From an uncultured Clostridia bacterium (lineage in GTDB: Bacteria > Bacillota > Clostridia > Oscillospirales > Ruminococcaceae), in contig CANQHA010000003.1 in assembly GCA_947623585.1 (NCBI GenBank), positions 1 through 64,000 of the forward strand: a DNA stretch of 64,000 nt. Reading direction: 5' to 3'. Under the pieces are notes generated by a model. The model did no database searches. It saw only the letters and a program-made list of their open reading frames with translations, and was not told the origin of the DNA. The translations under genes and the position numbers were made by a program. Below are positions 27,254 to 35,338 of the stretch, in pieces (the stretch's first letter is position 1; every line of letters begins with the position of its first letter).

Positions 27254-27610
27254 TTTTTATCTTTTTATGAGTATTACGGCTGTCCGGGCTATTCTGTCGG
27301 TCATAAGTACGCGGGCGCGGTGTCGGGAAAAGACACATGGGTAGTTGCTAACTCAAAGCCGGAATTTTCAATTTATAATATAGACGGAATTGATTTTGCT
27401 TATCACCACTGCGCCGAAGAAATAAAGCTGACCGGCGATTATCCTAACCTTGATTTAGAGATGGCGGACAGCGAGCGCTCGGTCGTTACGACCACGAAAA
27501 ACAGCCCCGTGCTGTATACGCAGAAATCGACCGTAAACAGTCCCGGCAGTTTTATTCGTGACGATTGGAACGCCAGAGGACTTGTAAACGCCGAAAAAGG
27601 GGAGGAGTAA
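27254..27610 (+). pseudogene. Orphan ORF end of unknown family, no proper start
   Basis: The frame is open from a TAA at 27251 to a stop at 27608-27610 and reads YEYYGCPGYSVGHKYAG, then DTWVVANSKPEFSIYNIDGIDFAYHHC and DDWNARGLVNAEKGEE. Composition is protein-like and unlike the neighbouring shadow frames. There is no ATG; the first possible start is a GTG at 27320 without a ribosome site, and it would cut the protein-like segment before it. I read it as the 3' end of a decayed gene. I do not recognise the family. Confidence 0.4.
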
Positions 27611-27680
27611 AAGGAAAAAAGCGCGCAGCTTTATTGTTCTGAAATAATGACGTTATCTTTTAATTCCGGAGGTGAATTAT

Positions 27681-28964
27681 TTGCGAAAATTAGCGAGTTT
27701 ACTTGGAATTTTATCTATTTGCGCGACGGTTCTCGTTTCGTGCGCAGGCAAGACCGACGAGATATCGGGCTGCGAGGCTTCAAGCGAGAACGGCGCGAGC
27801 ACCTCGGTGCAGACCGAGGCCGTGAAAAAGAAAAATACTGCGAAAAAGCGCGAGGATATGACCGTTCTTTACGACAGCAAGATCGGCGAGGAGGACGGCT
27901 ATAACTATGAGCTTTGGAAGGACAGCGGCGACACGGTTATGACCATAACCGGCGACGGCTGCTTTGAGTGCGAGTGGAAAAACATCAACAACGCGCTGTT
28001 TAGGATCGGCAAAAAGTTCGACTGCACCAAAACCTACGAGGAAATAGGCAATATCGAGCTCGACTTTGCTGCCGACTATGAGCCCGACGGCAACTCATAT
28101 CTCTGTCTTTACGGCTGGACGAGGGAGCCGCTCGTCGAGTATTATATCGTCGAAAGCTGGGGAAGCTGGCGCCCGCCGGGAGGAGAACCTATCGGCACGA
28201 TAGAGATCGATGACGGAGAATACGACGTTTATCGCACTATGCGCGTGAACCAGCCGTCTATCGACGGAAACACGACCTTTGAGCAGTATTGGAGCGTTCG
28301 CCGCGAAAAACGCACCGAGGGCAGCGTGAACGCCACCGCGCACTTCATGCTTTGGGAAAGCCTCGGCATGAAAATGGGAAAGCTGTATGAAGCCGCGTTC
28401 ACCGTCGAGGGGTATCAAAGCTCGGGGCACGCGGTCATCCTCGAAAATTCTCTTGAGATAGGCGGGGAGCTTCCCGAGATCGATCTTCCCGAGCCCCCTG
28501 CTCCGCAAGAGCCTGACGAAAACGGATTCTATTTCATATCCGACTTTGAAACCGACCAAAACGGCTGGGGTTCAAGAGGCGGGGCTTCGGTCTCAAGAAC
28601 GGACGTTGACGGCGGCAAGGCGCTTTTCATCAGCGGAAGAAATCAGTCGTGGCAGGGCGCCGAGCACCCCCTTGACGTTTACACATTTATTCCGGGCGGC
28701 AGCTTTGCATTCTCGGTCAGAGCGATGCAAAACTCCGCCGAGAGCGCCGAATTCAAGATGACGCTTCAGTATAACACCTCGGCCGGCACGTCTTACGACG
28801 GCATCGCCCAAGCGACCGCTCAAAAAGGCGAGTGGGTGACGCTTGAAAATCCGAGCTACAAAATCCCCGAGGGCGCATGGGGGCTTGTCCTCTATGTGGA
28901 AACCACCGAGGGCACCGTTGATTTTTACATCGACGACGCCTCGGCCGCAGTCGAGGGAGAATAG
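27681..28964 (+). CDS. GH11 endo-1,4-beta-xylanase lipoprotein with C-terminal CBM
   Basis: A 427-residue secreted, lipid-anchored xylanase. Signal peptide with lipobox LVSC (C21). The GH11 jelly-roll spans about 60-260: nucleophile E153 in PLVEYYIVESWGSWRPPG and acid/base E243 in VEGYQSSGHA, both classic GH11 signatures. After a proline-rich linker (about 265-282) a beta-sandwich domain (SDFETDQNGWGSRGG to FYIDDAS) looks like a CBM4/9/22-type carbohydrate module. The TTG at 27681 is 8 nt after GGAGG; a GTG at 27672 overlaps the ribosome site. It cuts xylan at the cell surface. Confidence 0.93.
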   Translation: MRKLASLLGILSICATVLVSCAGKTDEISGCEASSENGASTSVQTEAVKKKNTAKKREDMTVLYDSKIGEEDGYNYELWKDSGDTVMTITGDGCFECEWKNINNALFRIGKKFDCTKTYEEIGNIELDFAADYEPDGNSYLCLYGWTREPLVEYYIVESWGSWRPPGGEPIGTIEIDDGEYDVYRTMRVNQPSIDGNTTFEQYWSVRREKRTEGSVNATAHFMLWESLGMKMGKLYEAAFTVEGYQSSGHAVILENSLEIGGELPEIDLPEPPAPQEPDENGFYFISDFETDQNGWGSRGGASVSRTDVDGGKALFISGRNQSWQGAEHPLDVYTFIPGGSFAFSVRAMQNSAESAEFKMTLQYNTSAGTSYDGIAQATAQKGEWVTLENPSYKIPEGAWGLVLYVETTEGTVDFYIDDASAAVEGE

Positions 28965-29008
28965 GGCGGGAAGAGCGCGAGTTTCCGCCAAGCAGGCGGG
29001 GGCTGCTT

Positions 29009-29232
29009 AAAAGGTATTCATCTTCCCCGCTCACGCGGGTAAGATGAATGCTATCGCTCATCACCCCACCCCCGCCATGTTGCCTGCGGAACGGCTTATT
29101 TGTTAGCCCCCGCCCCTCGAGGGGCGGGGGCCTTGCTATGTAGTGCTTCACTACAAACCTCGCCGGGGGGTGGGGTGTCTCAAAATAGTATGAAATCTTT
29201 ACCTCGTAAGAGGGAAAGATTGAATACCTTTT
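29009..29232. repeat. Palindromic repeat element, copy 1
   Basis: A 224-bp element bounded by inverted ends AAAAGGTATTCA and TGAATACCTTTT. Inside, in order: a left hairpin (CATCTT-CCCGC/GCGGG-AAGATG), CACCCCACCCCC, the central palindrome around CTCGAG, an arm with GTAGT/ACTAC, GGGGTGGGGT, and a right hairpin (AATCTT-ACCTC/GAGGG-AAGATT). No ORF. Confidence 0.9.
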
Positions 29233-29286
29233 AACAGCTCGGTTCGTCGCCCGCAGAAAGTATGTATAATGCGGCAAGCCGACAAC

Positions 29287-29300
29287 GATGAATACCTTTT
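29287..29300. repeat. Isolated right end of the palindromic repeat element
   Basis: Fourteen bases ending TGAATACCTTTT match the right terminal repeat of the 225-bp family and adjoin the left inverted repeat that flanks the histidine kinase gene. Confidence 0.6.
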
Positions 29301-29310
29301 CCCCAACTCT

Positions 29311-29421
29311 ATGTCCCTGAACGCCCCATGTGCACAAAAGCCCCGCAGGGGCGTTGTGCCACAGACGCGGGGTTTTGTCCAAGAGGACGAGCCGCCGATT
29401 CGGCATGGCGGCGAAGCCCGA
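29311..29421 (+). repeat. Left copy of a 110-bp inverted repeat flanking the histidine kinase gene
   Basis: The reverse complement of 32377-32486 with only scattered differences. It contains its own hairpins (GCACAAAAGCCCC with GGGGCGTTGTGC; GCCGCC with GGCGGC). Both copies touch ends of the 225-bp element family. Confidence 0.85.
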
Positions 29422-29446
29422 TTGGTAACAAAACCAGCTTCTGTTG

Positions 29447-29477
29447 CCCTCGTGAGAGGGAAAGATTGAATACCTTT
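29447..29477. repeat. Fragment: right hairpin of the palindromic repeat element
   Basis: CCCTCGTGAGAGGGAAAG and the terminal TTGAATACCTTT match the right hairpin of other copies. It is followed at 29478 by ATCGGTCGGCTCGGCTTG-type flank also found at 52969 and 53144. Confidence 0.75.
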
Positions 29478-29655
29478 AAATCGGTCGGCTCGGCTTGTTG
29501 CGAAGCCCGATTGGCTGCAAACCCCGCTTATGTTCTTTCCATCTTGACTTTTTCGCCGCAATACAATATTATATAATAAATTAAACCAGCAAAAACCATT
29601 AGCGCCTCAAATTTGAACCCGCGAATAACAAATTTTTCTCGTTTAAAAAAACCTA

Positions 29656-29684
29656 TTGAAATATCGAAAAAAATATGCTATCAT
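29656..29684 (+). promoter_or_regulatory. Promoter of the hybrid histidine kinase gene
   Basis: TTGAAA (29656-29661), 17-bp spacer, TATCAT (29679-29684). It lies inside the segment bounded by the inverted repeats. Confidence 0.75.
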
Positions 29685-29713
29685 TAAATAAATTAAACCG
29701 AGGGGGTCAAAGC

Positions 29714-32290
29714 ATGAAAAAACGTACCGGCGGAGATTCGAGGATAGCGGCTTCGCTCATTCTGATATTGGTCATCGCTTTGCTTTTTATATCCGCTTTT
29801 ATAAGCATAAGCGCCGCCATACGCGAGCGTTCCATCGGAAGAATGGAAGAGGGTGTCAATACCGTTATCGAGGAGGTCTCGAACAAGTTCAGACGGGAAA
29901 GCGAGATTTTGAACGCCACCGCCGAGGTCATCTCGAACGCGGATAATTTTGACATCGAGGCTACCCGCGAAATAGTCGAGAGCTTTTCGCCCCTGCTTGA
30001 AACGATGAAGATACGCGTTTTAATGCCCGACGGTCAGATAATAACCGCCAGCGGCGACGTATATGAGGTCGGCGATTCCTATGGGCTTTCTTTTGAAAAA
30101 GAAGCTCCGCTCGGCGAGCACGTCTCGAACCGTGAGGAGAACGGCGATGGCAAATATGTTCTGAGGCATTTTGTGCCCATTGTTCAGGACGGAAAGACCG
30201 CCGCGCTTCTTTACGGAGTGACGAATCTTGAAGACCTTCCGGGAAGCCTTAATATCGACAATATTTACAACGCGAGCGCGAAGATATACATTGTCGATAC
30301 CCATAACGGCGATTTTTTGGTAGACACATGGCACAACACTCTCGGCAATCTGTCCGAGTATAACAGCTCAAACCCCGGCAGAAGAACAAAAGGAAAACAG
30401 AGTTGGGACGAGTATACCGAGGACATCTTAAATCTCAACACCGGCTACGTCGTATATCGCACGCCGGACACAAACGGCTGGCAGTATATGTACTATGCTC
30501 CCTCCGGCATTAACGAGTGGTCGATAATCGTCGATGTTCCCGAGAGCGAGGCGTTTTCAAGCGTCAACGTCGTCAAAAAGGTATTTCTTGTCATCGCGCT
30601 TTTGATGGTCGCCGCCGTCGCGATCTACTATGCCTTTATAAGCCGCGAGACCAAAAAGGTCCTCAAAGACACCGTCGAGCGCGCGGTTTTGGAGGAGAAG
30701 CTGAAAAAGGCCGAGGCCGCCGAGCGCGCAAAGACAACGTTTTTGAGCAATATGTCTCACGACATCAGAACGCCGATGAACGCTATTATCGGCTTCACCA
30801 CCCTTGCCGAGGCGAATATCGACAACAAGCCGAGGGTGCAGGAATACCTCGCAAAGATACTTTCGTCGGGAAACCATCTTTTAAGCCTTATCAACGACAT
30901 TCTCGACATGAGCAGAATAGAATCCGGAAAGCTCAACATCGAGGAGAAGCCCTGCTCGATCTCCGAGATATTCCGCGATATGAGAAACATAATCCAGACT
31001 CAGATGCAGTCAAAGCAGCTCAACTTCTTTATGGATACTCTCGACGTTATCGACGAGGATATCTACTGCGACAAGCTGCACGTCAATCAGGTGCTTTTAA
31101 ACCTTCTTTCAAACGCTATCAAATTCACTCCGGCGGGCGGCTCGGTATCTATGATGATAAAGCAGAAGCCGAGCGCGCCTACCGGCTACGGCGCATATGA
31201 GATAAGGGTGAAGGACACAGGCATCGGCATGAGCCAAGAATTTGCAAAGCACATCTTTGAGCCGTTCGAGCGCGAGCGCACCTCGACGATAAGCGGAATT
31301 CAGGGCACCGGTCTCGGCATGGCGATAACAAAGAGCATCGTTGACACCATGGGCGGCACGATAGAGCTTATCACCGAGCAGGGAAAAGGCACCGAGTTCA
31401 TCATCAACTTCGAGTTCAGACTGCAATCGGGTCCCAAGCCCGAGGTCGCTATCAAAGAGCTTGCGGGCGTTCGCGGGCTTGTCGTTGACGACAGCTTTGC
31501 GACCTGCGACAGCGTCACAAAAATGCTGGCACAAATAGGCATGAGGGCCGAGTGGACGATGCACGGCAAGGAAGCCGTTTTGAGAGCGCGTCAGGCGGTC
31601 GAAATGGGCGACGAGTTCTATGCCTACATAATCGACTGGGCGCTGCCCGATCTCAGCGGTCTTGAAGTCGTAAGGCAGATACGCGCAATAGTCGGCGAGC
31701 ATATACCGATAGTCATTCTCACAGCATATGATTGGACCGCTTTTGAGGACGAGGCCAAAGAGGCCGGCGTGACGGCGTTTTGCAACAAGCCGATATTCCT
31801 CTCAGAGCTGAGAGACACGCTTATCACCGCTATCGGAAAAACTCAGGCCGAGCCCGACGCCGAGACCGAAGCCGAAAACAAACGCCGCGAGCTTCTCGGA
31901 GGGCGAAGAATACTTCTTGTAGAGGACAACGAGCTCAACCGTGAGATAGCGCAGGAGCTTCTTTCGGGCAGCGGTATTCTCGTCGAGACCGCTCAGGACG
32001 GTTCGGTCGCGGTGGATATGGTGAAGAATTCTCAGCCGGGATATTACGACCTTGTGCTGATGGATATTCAGATGCCGGTCATGAACGGCTATGACGCCGC
32101 AAAGGCGATCAGGGCGATCGACGATCACCGTCTCGCCTCGGTGCCGATAATCGCCATGACCGCGAACGCCTTTGAGGAGGACCGCAGACAGGCGCTTGCG
32201 AGCGGAATGAATGATCACATAGCAAAGCCGATCGACGTTAAAAAGCTGATGAAGGTGCTGACCGCTCAGTTGGACGAAAAGAAGAAATAG
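29714..32290 (+). CDS. Hybrid sensor histidine kinase with two receiver domains
   Basis: An 858-residue membrane sensor. Helix 1 (about 11-35), an extracellular Cache-like sensor (about 36-285), helix 2 (about 288-310), HisKA with H349 in NMSHDIRTPMNAI, a HATPase domain (NLLSNAIKFTPAGG, DTGIGM, GTGLGMAI), then two receivers: phosphosites D641 (IIDWALPD) and D784 (LMDIQMPVMNG). No Hpt or DNA-binding output is present, so a separate partner is needed. ATG at 29714 after GAGGGGG. The gene and its promoter stand alone between inverted repeats and palindromic elements. The signal is unknown; neighbours suggest a saccharide or nutrient cue (inference). Confidence 0.93.
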   Translation: MKKRTGGDSRIAASLILILVIALLFISAFISISAAIRERSIGRMEEGVNTVIEEVSNKFRRESEILNATAEVISNADNFDIEATREIVESFSPLLETMKIRVLMPDGQIITASGDVYEVGDSYGLSFEKEAPLGEHVSNREENGDGKYVLRHFVPIVQDGKTAALLYGVTNLEDLPGSLNIDNIYNASAKIYIVDTHNGDFLVDTWHNTLGNLSEYNSSNPGRRTKGKQSWDEYTEDILNLNTGYVVYRTPDTNGWQYMYYAPSGINEWSIIVDVPESEAFSSVNVVKKVFLVIALLMVAAVAIYYAFISRETKKVLKDTVERAVLEEKLKKAEAAERAKTTFLSNMSHDIRTPMNAIIGFTTLAEANIDNKPRVQEYLAKILSSGNHLLSLINDILDMSRIESGKLNIEEKPCSISEIFRDMRNIIQTQMQSKQLNFFMDTLDVIDEDIYCDKLHVNQVLLNLLSNAIKFTPAGGSVSMMIKQKPSAPTGYGAYEIRVKDTGIGMSQEFAKHIFEPFERERTSTISGIQGTGLGMAITKSIVDTMGGTIELITEQGKGTEFIINFEFRLQSGPKPEVAIKELAGVRGLVVDDSFATCDSVTKMLAQIGMRAEWTMHGKEAVLRARQAVEMGDEFYAYIIDWALPDLSGLEVVRQIRAIVGEHIPIVILTAYDWTAFEDEAKEAGVTAFCNKPIFLSELRDTLITAIGKTQAEPDAETEAENKRRELLGGRRILLVEDNELNREIAQELLSGSGILVETAQDGSVAVDMVKNSQPGYYDLVLMDIQMPVMNGYDAAKAIRAIDDHRLASVPIIAMTANAFEEDRRQALASGMNDHIAKPIDVKKLMKVLTAQLDEKKK

Positions 32291-32376
32291 GGGAACGCCT
32301 ATAAAAAGCCGCCGACTTTTACGCCGGCGGCAAATTGTTTATATGCGCTCAAACGGCGGCGCTTCGGGGCGGCCGC

Positions 32377-32486
32377 TCGGGCTTCGCCGCCATGCCGAAT
32401 CGGCGGCTTGTTCTCTTGGACAAAACCCGCTTCTGTGGCACAATGCCCCTGCGGGGCTTTTGTGCGTATGGAGCGTTCGGGGACAT
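32377..32486 (-). repeat. Right copy of the 110-bp inverted repeat flanking the histidine kinase gene
   Basis: Inverted partner of 29311-29421. Shared core words on the minus strand include AAAGCCCCGCAGGGGC, TTTTGTCCAAGAG and GCCGATTCGGCATGGCGGCG. It directly precedes element copy 2. Confidence 0.85.
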
Positions 32487-32496
32487 AGCGCAGAAG

Positions 32497-32718
32497 AAAA
32501 GGTATCCATATTTTCCTCTGCCGGAAAATATGGATGTTATCGTCTATCACCCCACCCCCAACGCACGAACTGCGGGTGGCAGATTTTGTGAAGCCCCCGC
32601 CCCTCGAGGGGCGGGGGCGGCTCACTTGCCCCTATCCGTAGAAAGTGCGGCGGGGGTGGGGGTGGCTAAACGATAGCATTCTTCTTACCCGCGTGAGCGG
32701 GGAAGATGAATACCTTTT
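32497..32718. repeat. Palindromic repeat element, copy 2
   Basis: A 222-bp copy. Its left hairpin is CCATATTTTCC/GGAAAATATGG, and its right hairpin (CTTCTTACCCGC/GCGGGGAAGATG) resembles the left hairpin of copy 1 in reverse, so terminal arms are exchanged between copies. The central palindrome (CCCTCGAGGG core) is conserved. Confidence 0.9.
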
Positions 32719-32865
32719 TACCGCCCGGCTCGTCTTTCGGCGAAAGTATGAAAACGCTTCAAAAACTGCCAAGCCGTCTCAGCCGCTGGCAGTAATTATC
32801 CCCCCCGCAACCAAACCCTGCGAAAAACCTACTTGATTTATGAGAAGACGAAATGAGGTGATTTT

Positions 32866-33420
32866 GTGGAGGACAACGACATAGTTGCGCTGTTTTTCAA
32901 TCGAGACGAAAATGCCGTTCTGAAGACCAAGGAAAAATACGGCGGACTCTGCCTCGGCATCGCGGGGAACATTTTGAAAAATCGCGGCGACGCGGAAGAA
33001 TGTTTCTCCGACGCGCTTATGGCGCTTTGGAAGAGCATTCCGCCGACGCGGCCCGCAAATTTCAAGGCGTATCTCTGCAAAATAACCCGAAACCTTTGCA
33101 TGACAAGGCTCGATTACGTCACCGCCGAAAAGCGAAGCGCTTCGTTTGAGGTGCCGCTTTCCGAGCTCGGAGAGGTTCTCCCCGACGGCGACGCTCAAGG
33201 CGAGATCGACCGCGTTGAGTTTGCGATGCTTCTCAACGAATTTCTTTCCGAAATAAATCCGGATCAGAGAAAAATATTCGTACGCAGATATTTTTTCTTT
33301 GATTCGGTTGCGGACATTTCGGAAGATCTCGGGCTTTCTCAGAGCGGGGTAAAATCTTCTCTTTTAAGAACAAGAAGAAGGCTTAAAAAATTTTTAACAG
33401 AAAAGGAGTGCGGATTATGA
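32866..33420 (+). CDS. ECF-type RNA polymerase sigma factor
   Basis: A 184-residue sigma-70 family member of ECF type. Region 2 holds NILKNRGDAEECFSDALMALWKSIPP and FKAYLCKITRNLCMTRLDY; region 4 holds INPDQRKIFVRRYFFFDSVADISEDLGLSQSGVKSSLLRTRRRLKKFL. GTG start with GAGGTGATTTT upstream. Its stop overlaps the start of the next gene (ATGA), a membrane protein that is probably its anti-sigma factor. The regulon is unknown; no clear ECF-type promoter was recognised upstream. Confidence 0.92.
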   Translation: MEDNDIVALFFNRDENAVLKTKEKYGGLCLGIAGNILKNRGDAEECFSDALMALWKSIPPTRPANFKAYLCKITRNLCMTRLDYVTAEKRSASFEVPLSELGEVLPDGDAQGEIDRVEFAMLLNEFLSEINPDQRKIFVRRYFFFDSVADISEDLGLSQSGVKSSLLRTRRRLKKFLTEKECGL

Positions 33421-34475
33421 ACGGCAGATTTGTCGCCGAGGCGTTCGGCGAAATAGACGACAGATTCCTTGCCGAGGCTTTTGAGACCATACATTCCGAA
33501 AGCGTTCGCGAGAGGAGAATAACATTGAAAAAGAAAAAGATAGTCGCGGCGGCCGTTGCCGCGGCAATAGCAGCGGCGCTCGCCGTTACCGCTGCGGCGG
33601 TATATTTCGGCGGGCTTCAAAAAATGAAAGGCTTCCTTGACGGCATAAACGAAAGTCATAACGTTCCCGAGGCGCTGACCGGCATAGACCCCGAAAAAAT
33701 CGGCGTCGAGCTTGACGCCGAGCTTACCGAGCCGGGCAAAGCAAAGTTGACAAGCATAGTCGCCGGAAAGCACGGCTTTATTGCGACGCTGGCGTTCAAC
33801 GCAAACGGCACCGGCCTTACCGACGGCGCAGACCTCGATGACGGCACCTACGTCATTGAATGGCCGAATTTCGAGGGAGTTTCAAACGGAGAAACGGTGC
33901 TTATCAATTCAACGATGGCGTTTACTTTCGTTTCGGAAGAGGACGGAATTCTGACCTTTGTTGCAAGAGTCGGCATGGACGACGGCGAGGGCGGGGGTAT
34001 CCCCGACGAGCTTACGCTCACGGCGAGCGGAATAGCCTATGCCGCCTATGAAAACTTCCAAGCGCCGATAAATTTCTATTCTCTTGATGGTCAGAAAATG
34101 AGCGTTTCCTCAGATGAATACACGGCGCTTGAAAGCAAGAGATCGCTTAACGCCGCAGAATATGTCGGAGCAGAGTTTTATGCCGAGCTCGACGAGTTCG
34201 GGGTATATTTCTCTGCTCCCGAAATGACGAAGGAACAATACCGTGAAATGGTTGACGCGGCGTTTAACGCGCAGCTCGAATTCAAAATGAAGGACGGCAC
34301 GGTCATCAAAAACAGGCTGTTTGACTTCGGCGTTCTTGATGATGGCGGCGCCATGCTGCTTGGCGGATATACCACGAACAAAACCGGCGTTTTCTATCAG
34401 TTCGGCTCGCTCGTTGACACCGATCAGATCGCGAGCGTTTCGATGAACGGAGTGGAATTTGTGTTCTCCGAGTGA
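33417..34475 (+). CDS. Membrane protein, probable anti-sigma factor
   Basis: A 352-residue single-pass protein: a short cytoplasmic N-terminus (1-40, GEIDDRFLAEAFETIHSESV), an alanine-rich helix (about 44-68), then an extracellular DUF4179-like region of about 280 residues. The gene follows an ECF sigma gene with a 4-nt ATGA overlap, the usual arrangement for sigma/anti-sigma pairs. The cytoplasmic DDRFLAEA-type segment resembles the sigma-binding part of clostridial RsgI/DUF4179 proteins. No CXXC zinc motif is seen. Function is inferred from architecture and context. Confidence 0.7.
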   Translation: MNGRFVAEAFGEIDDRFLAEAFETIHSESVRERRITLKKKKIVAAAVAAAIAAALAVTAAAVYFGGLQKMKGFLDGINESHNVPEALTGIDPEKIGVELDAELTEPGKAKLTSIVAGKHGFIATLAFNANGTGLTDGADLDDGTYVIEWPNFEGVSNGETVLINSTMAFTFVSEEDGILTFVARVGMDDGEGGGIPDELTLTASGIAYAAYENFQAPINFYSLDGQKMSVSSDEYTALESKRSLNAAEYVGAEFYAELDEFGVYFSAPEMTKEQYREMVDAAFNAQLEFKMKDGTVIKNRLFDFGVLDDGGAMLLGGYTTNKTGVFYQFGSLVDTDQIASVSMNGVEFVFSE

Positions 34476-34567
34476 GGGGGCAGGGGAAACTTGCGCGCTG
34501 AGGGGCGAACGGAAACTCAACGCTTGCGCTTTATCCCTGCCTTTGCCGCAAGCCGACCCAACCGCTT

Positions 34568-34792
34568 AAAAGGTATCCATATTTTCCTCAGCCGGAAAAT
34601 ATGGATGCTATCGTCTATCACCCCACCCCCGCTACGTTGCCTGCGGAACGGCTAAGTTTGAGAGCCCCCGCCCCTTTAAAGGGGCGGGGGCTTTCGCTTT
34701 ATTACCTTTTAGACAAACGTACTGCGGGGGTGGGGTGGCTAAAAATAGCATGAAATCATTACCTCGTGAGAGGGAATGATTGAATACCTTTT
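34568..34792. repeat. Palindromic repeat element, copy 3
   Basis: A 225-bp copy. The left hairpin is CCATATTTTCC/GGAAAATATGG; the right is AATCATTACCTC/GAGGGAATGATT, where both sides changed relative to copy 1 so pairing is kept. The central palindrome has TTTAAA in place of CTCGAG, again symmetric. The preceding CCCTGCCTTTG and CGACCCAACC flank is shared with copy 5. Confidence 0.9.
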
Positions 34793-35253
34793 ACCCCGCG
34801 AACGTCGGGCGTTTTTCACATCTTCCCCACCCTCTCCTCCCTCCCCTGAAGGGGAAGGCTCCTTCACTTTTCTGAGCGTGCAGAAAAGTGAAGCGAAAAG
34901 ACACGCAAGGGAGAGGGAAACGCCGCGCCATTACGTTGTGAAAGAAATAACACAGTCACGCGGCGTAAGCGAAGTCGCCTCGGCTTTGCCTCGGGTCTGC
35001 TTCGCAGACTTCCGCCTTCGCCAAACGACCTCTCCTTAAAACGCTGCCGGTAGCCGCGCCTTCGCAAAAAGTCTTTTGCCGAATATGTATGCAGAGGGAA
35101 ACGGCGCGGCGTTGCGCCATTCGGCGCACATTCCAAGTCCCTGGCTTGCAGCTATTACCTACTTTCTGCGGAGCTTGAGCAGCCGCGAAATTCCTCCAAT
35201 CCGACTTCTGACCTCTGCTTTCTTGCTGCGTCCGTTTCGGACGCAGCCCCTCA
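34793..35253. other. Hairpin-rich non-coding stretch
   Basis: No supported gene in about 460 bp. Several inverted repeats are visible: CTTCACTTTTCTG/CAGAAAAGTGAAG (34861 region, 13 bp), CTGCTTCGCAG, and GCTGCGTCCG/CGGACGCAGC close to the downstream promoter. Open frames here have no ribosome sites and repeat-like composition. Confidence 0.6.
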
Positions 35254-35282
35254 TTGACTTTTCCTACTCATAATGTTATAAT
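35254..35282 (+). promoter_or_regulatory. Promoter of the GH26 mannanase gene
   Basis: TTGACT (35254-35259), 17-bp spacer, TATAAT (35277-35282). Confidence 0.83.
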
Positions 35283-35338
35283 AAACTGACATCGCAATTT
35301 TGCTCATGGCAGTTTATTTTCATAATGGAGGCTTTAAA

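Noticed and set aside
28753..29561. Minus-strand frames of 120-217 codons over the repeat region
   Set aside because: They run through the palindromic element and its flanks with repeated arginine/proline-rich text and no start signals.
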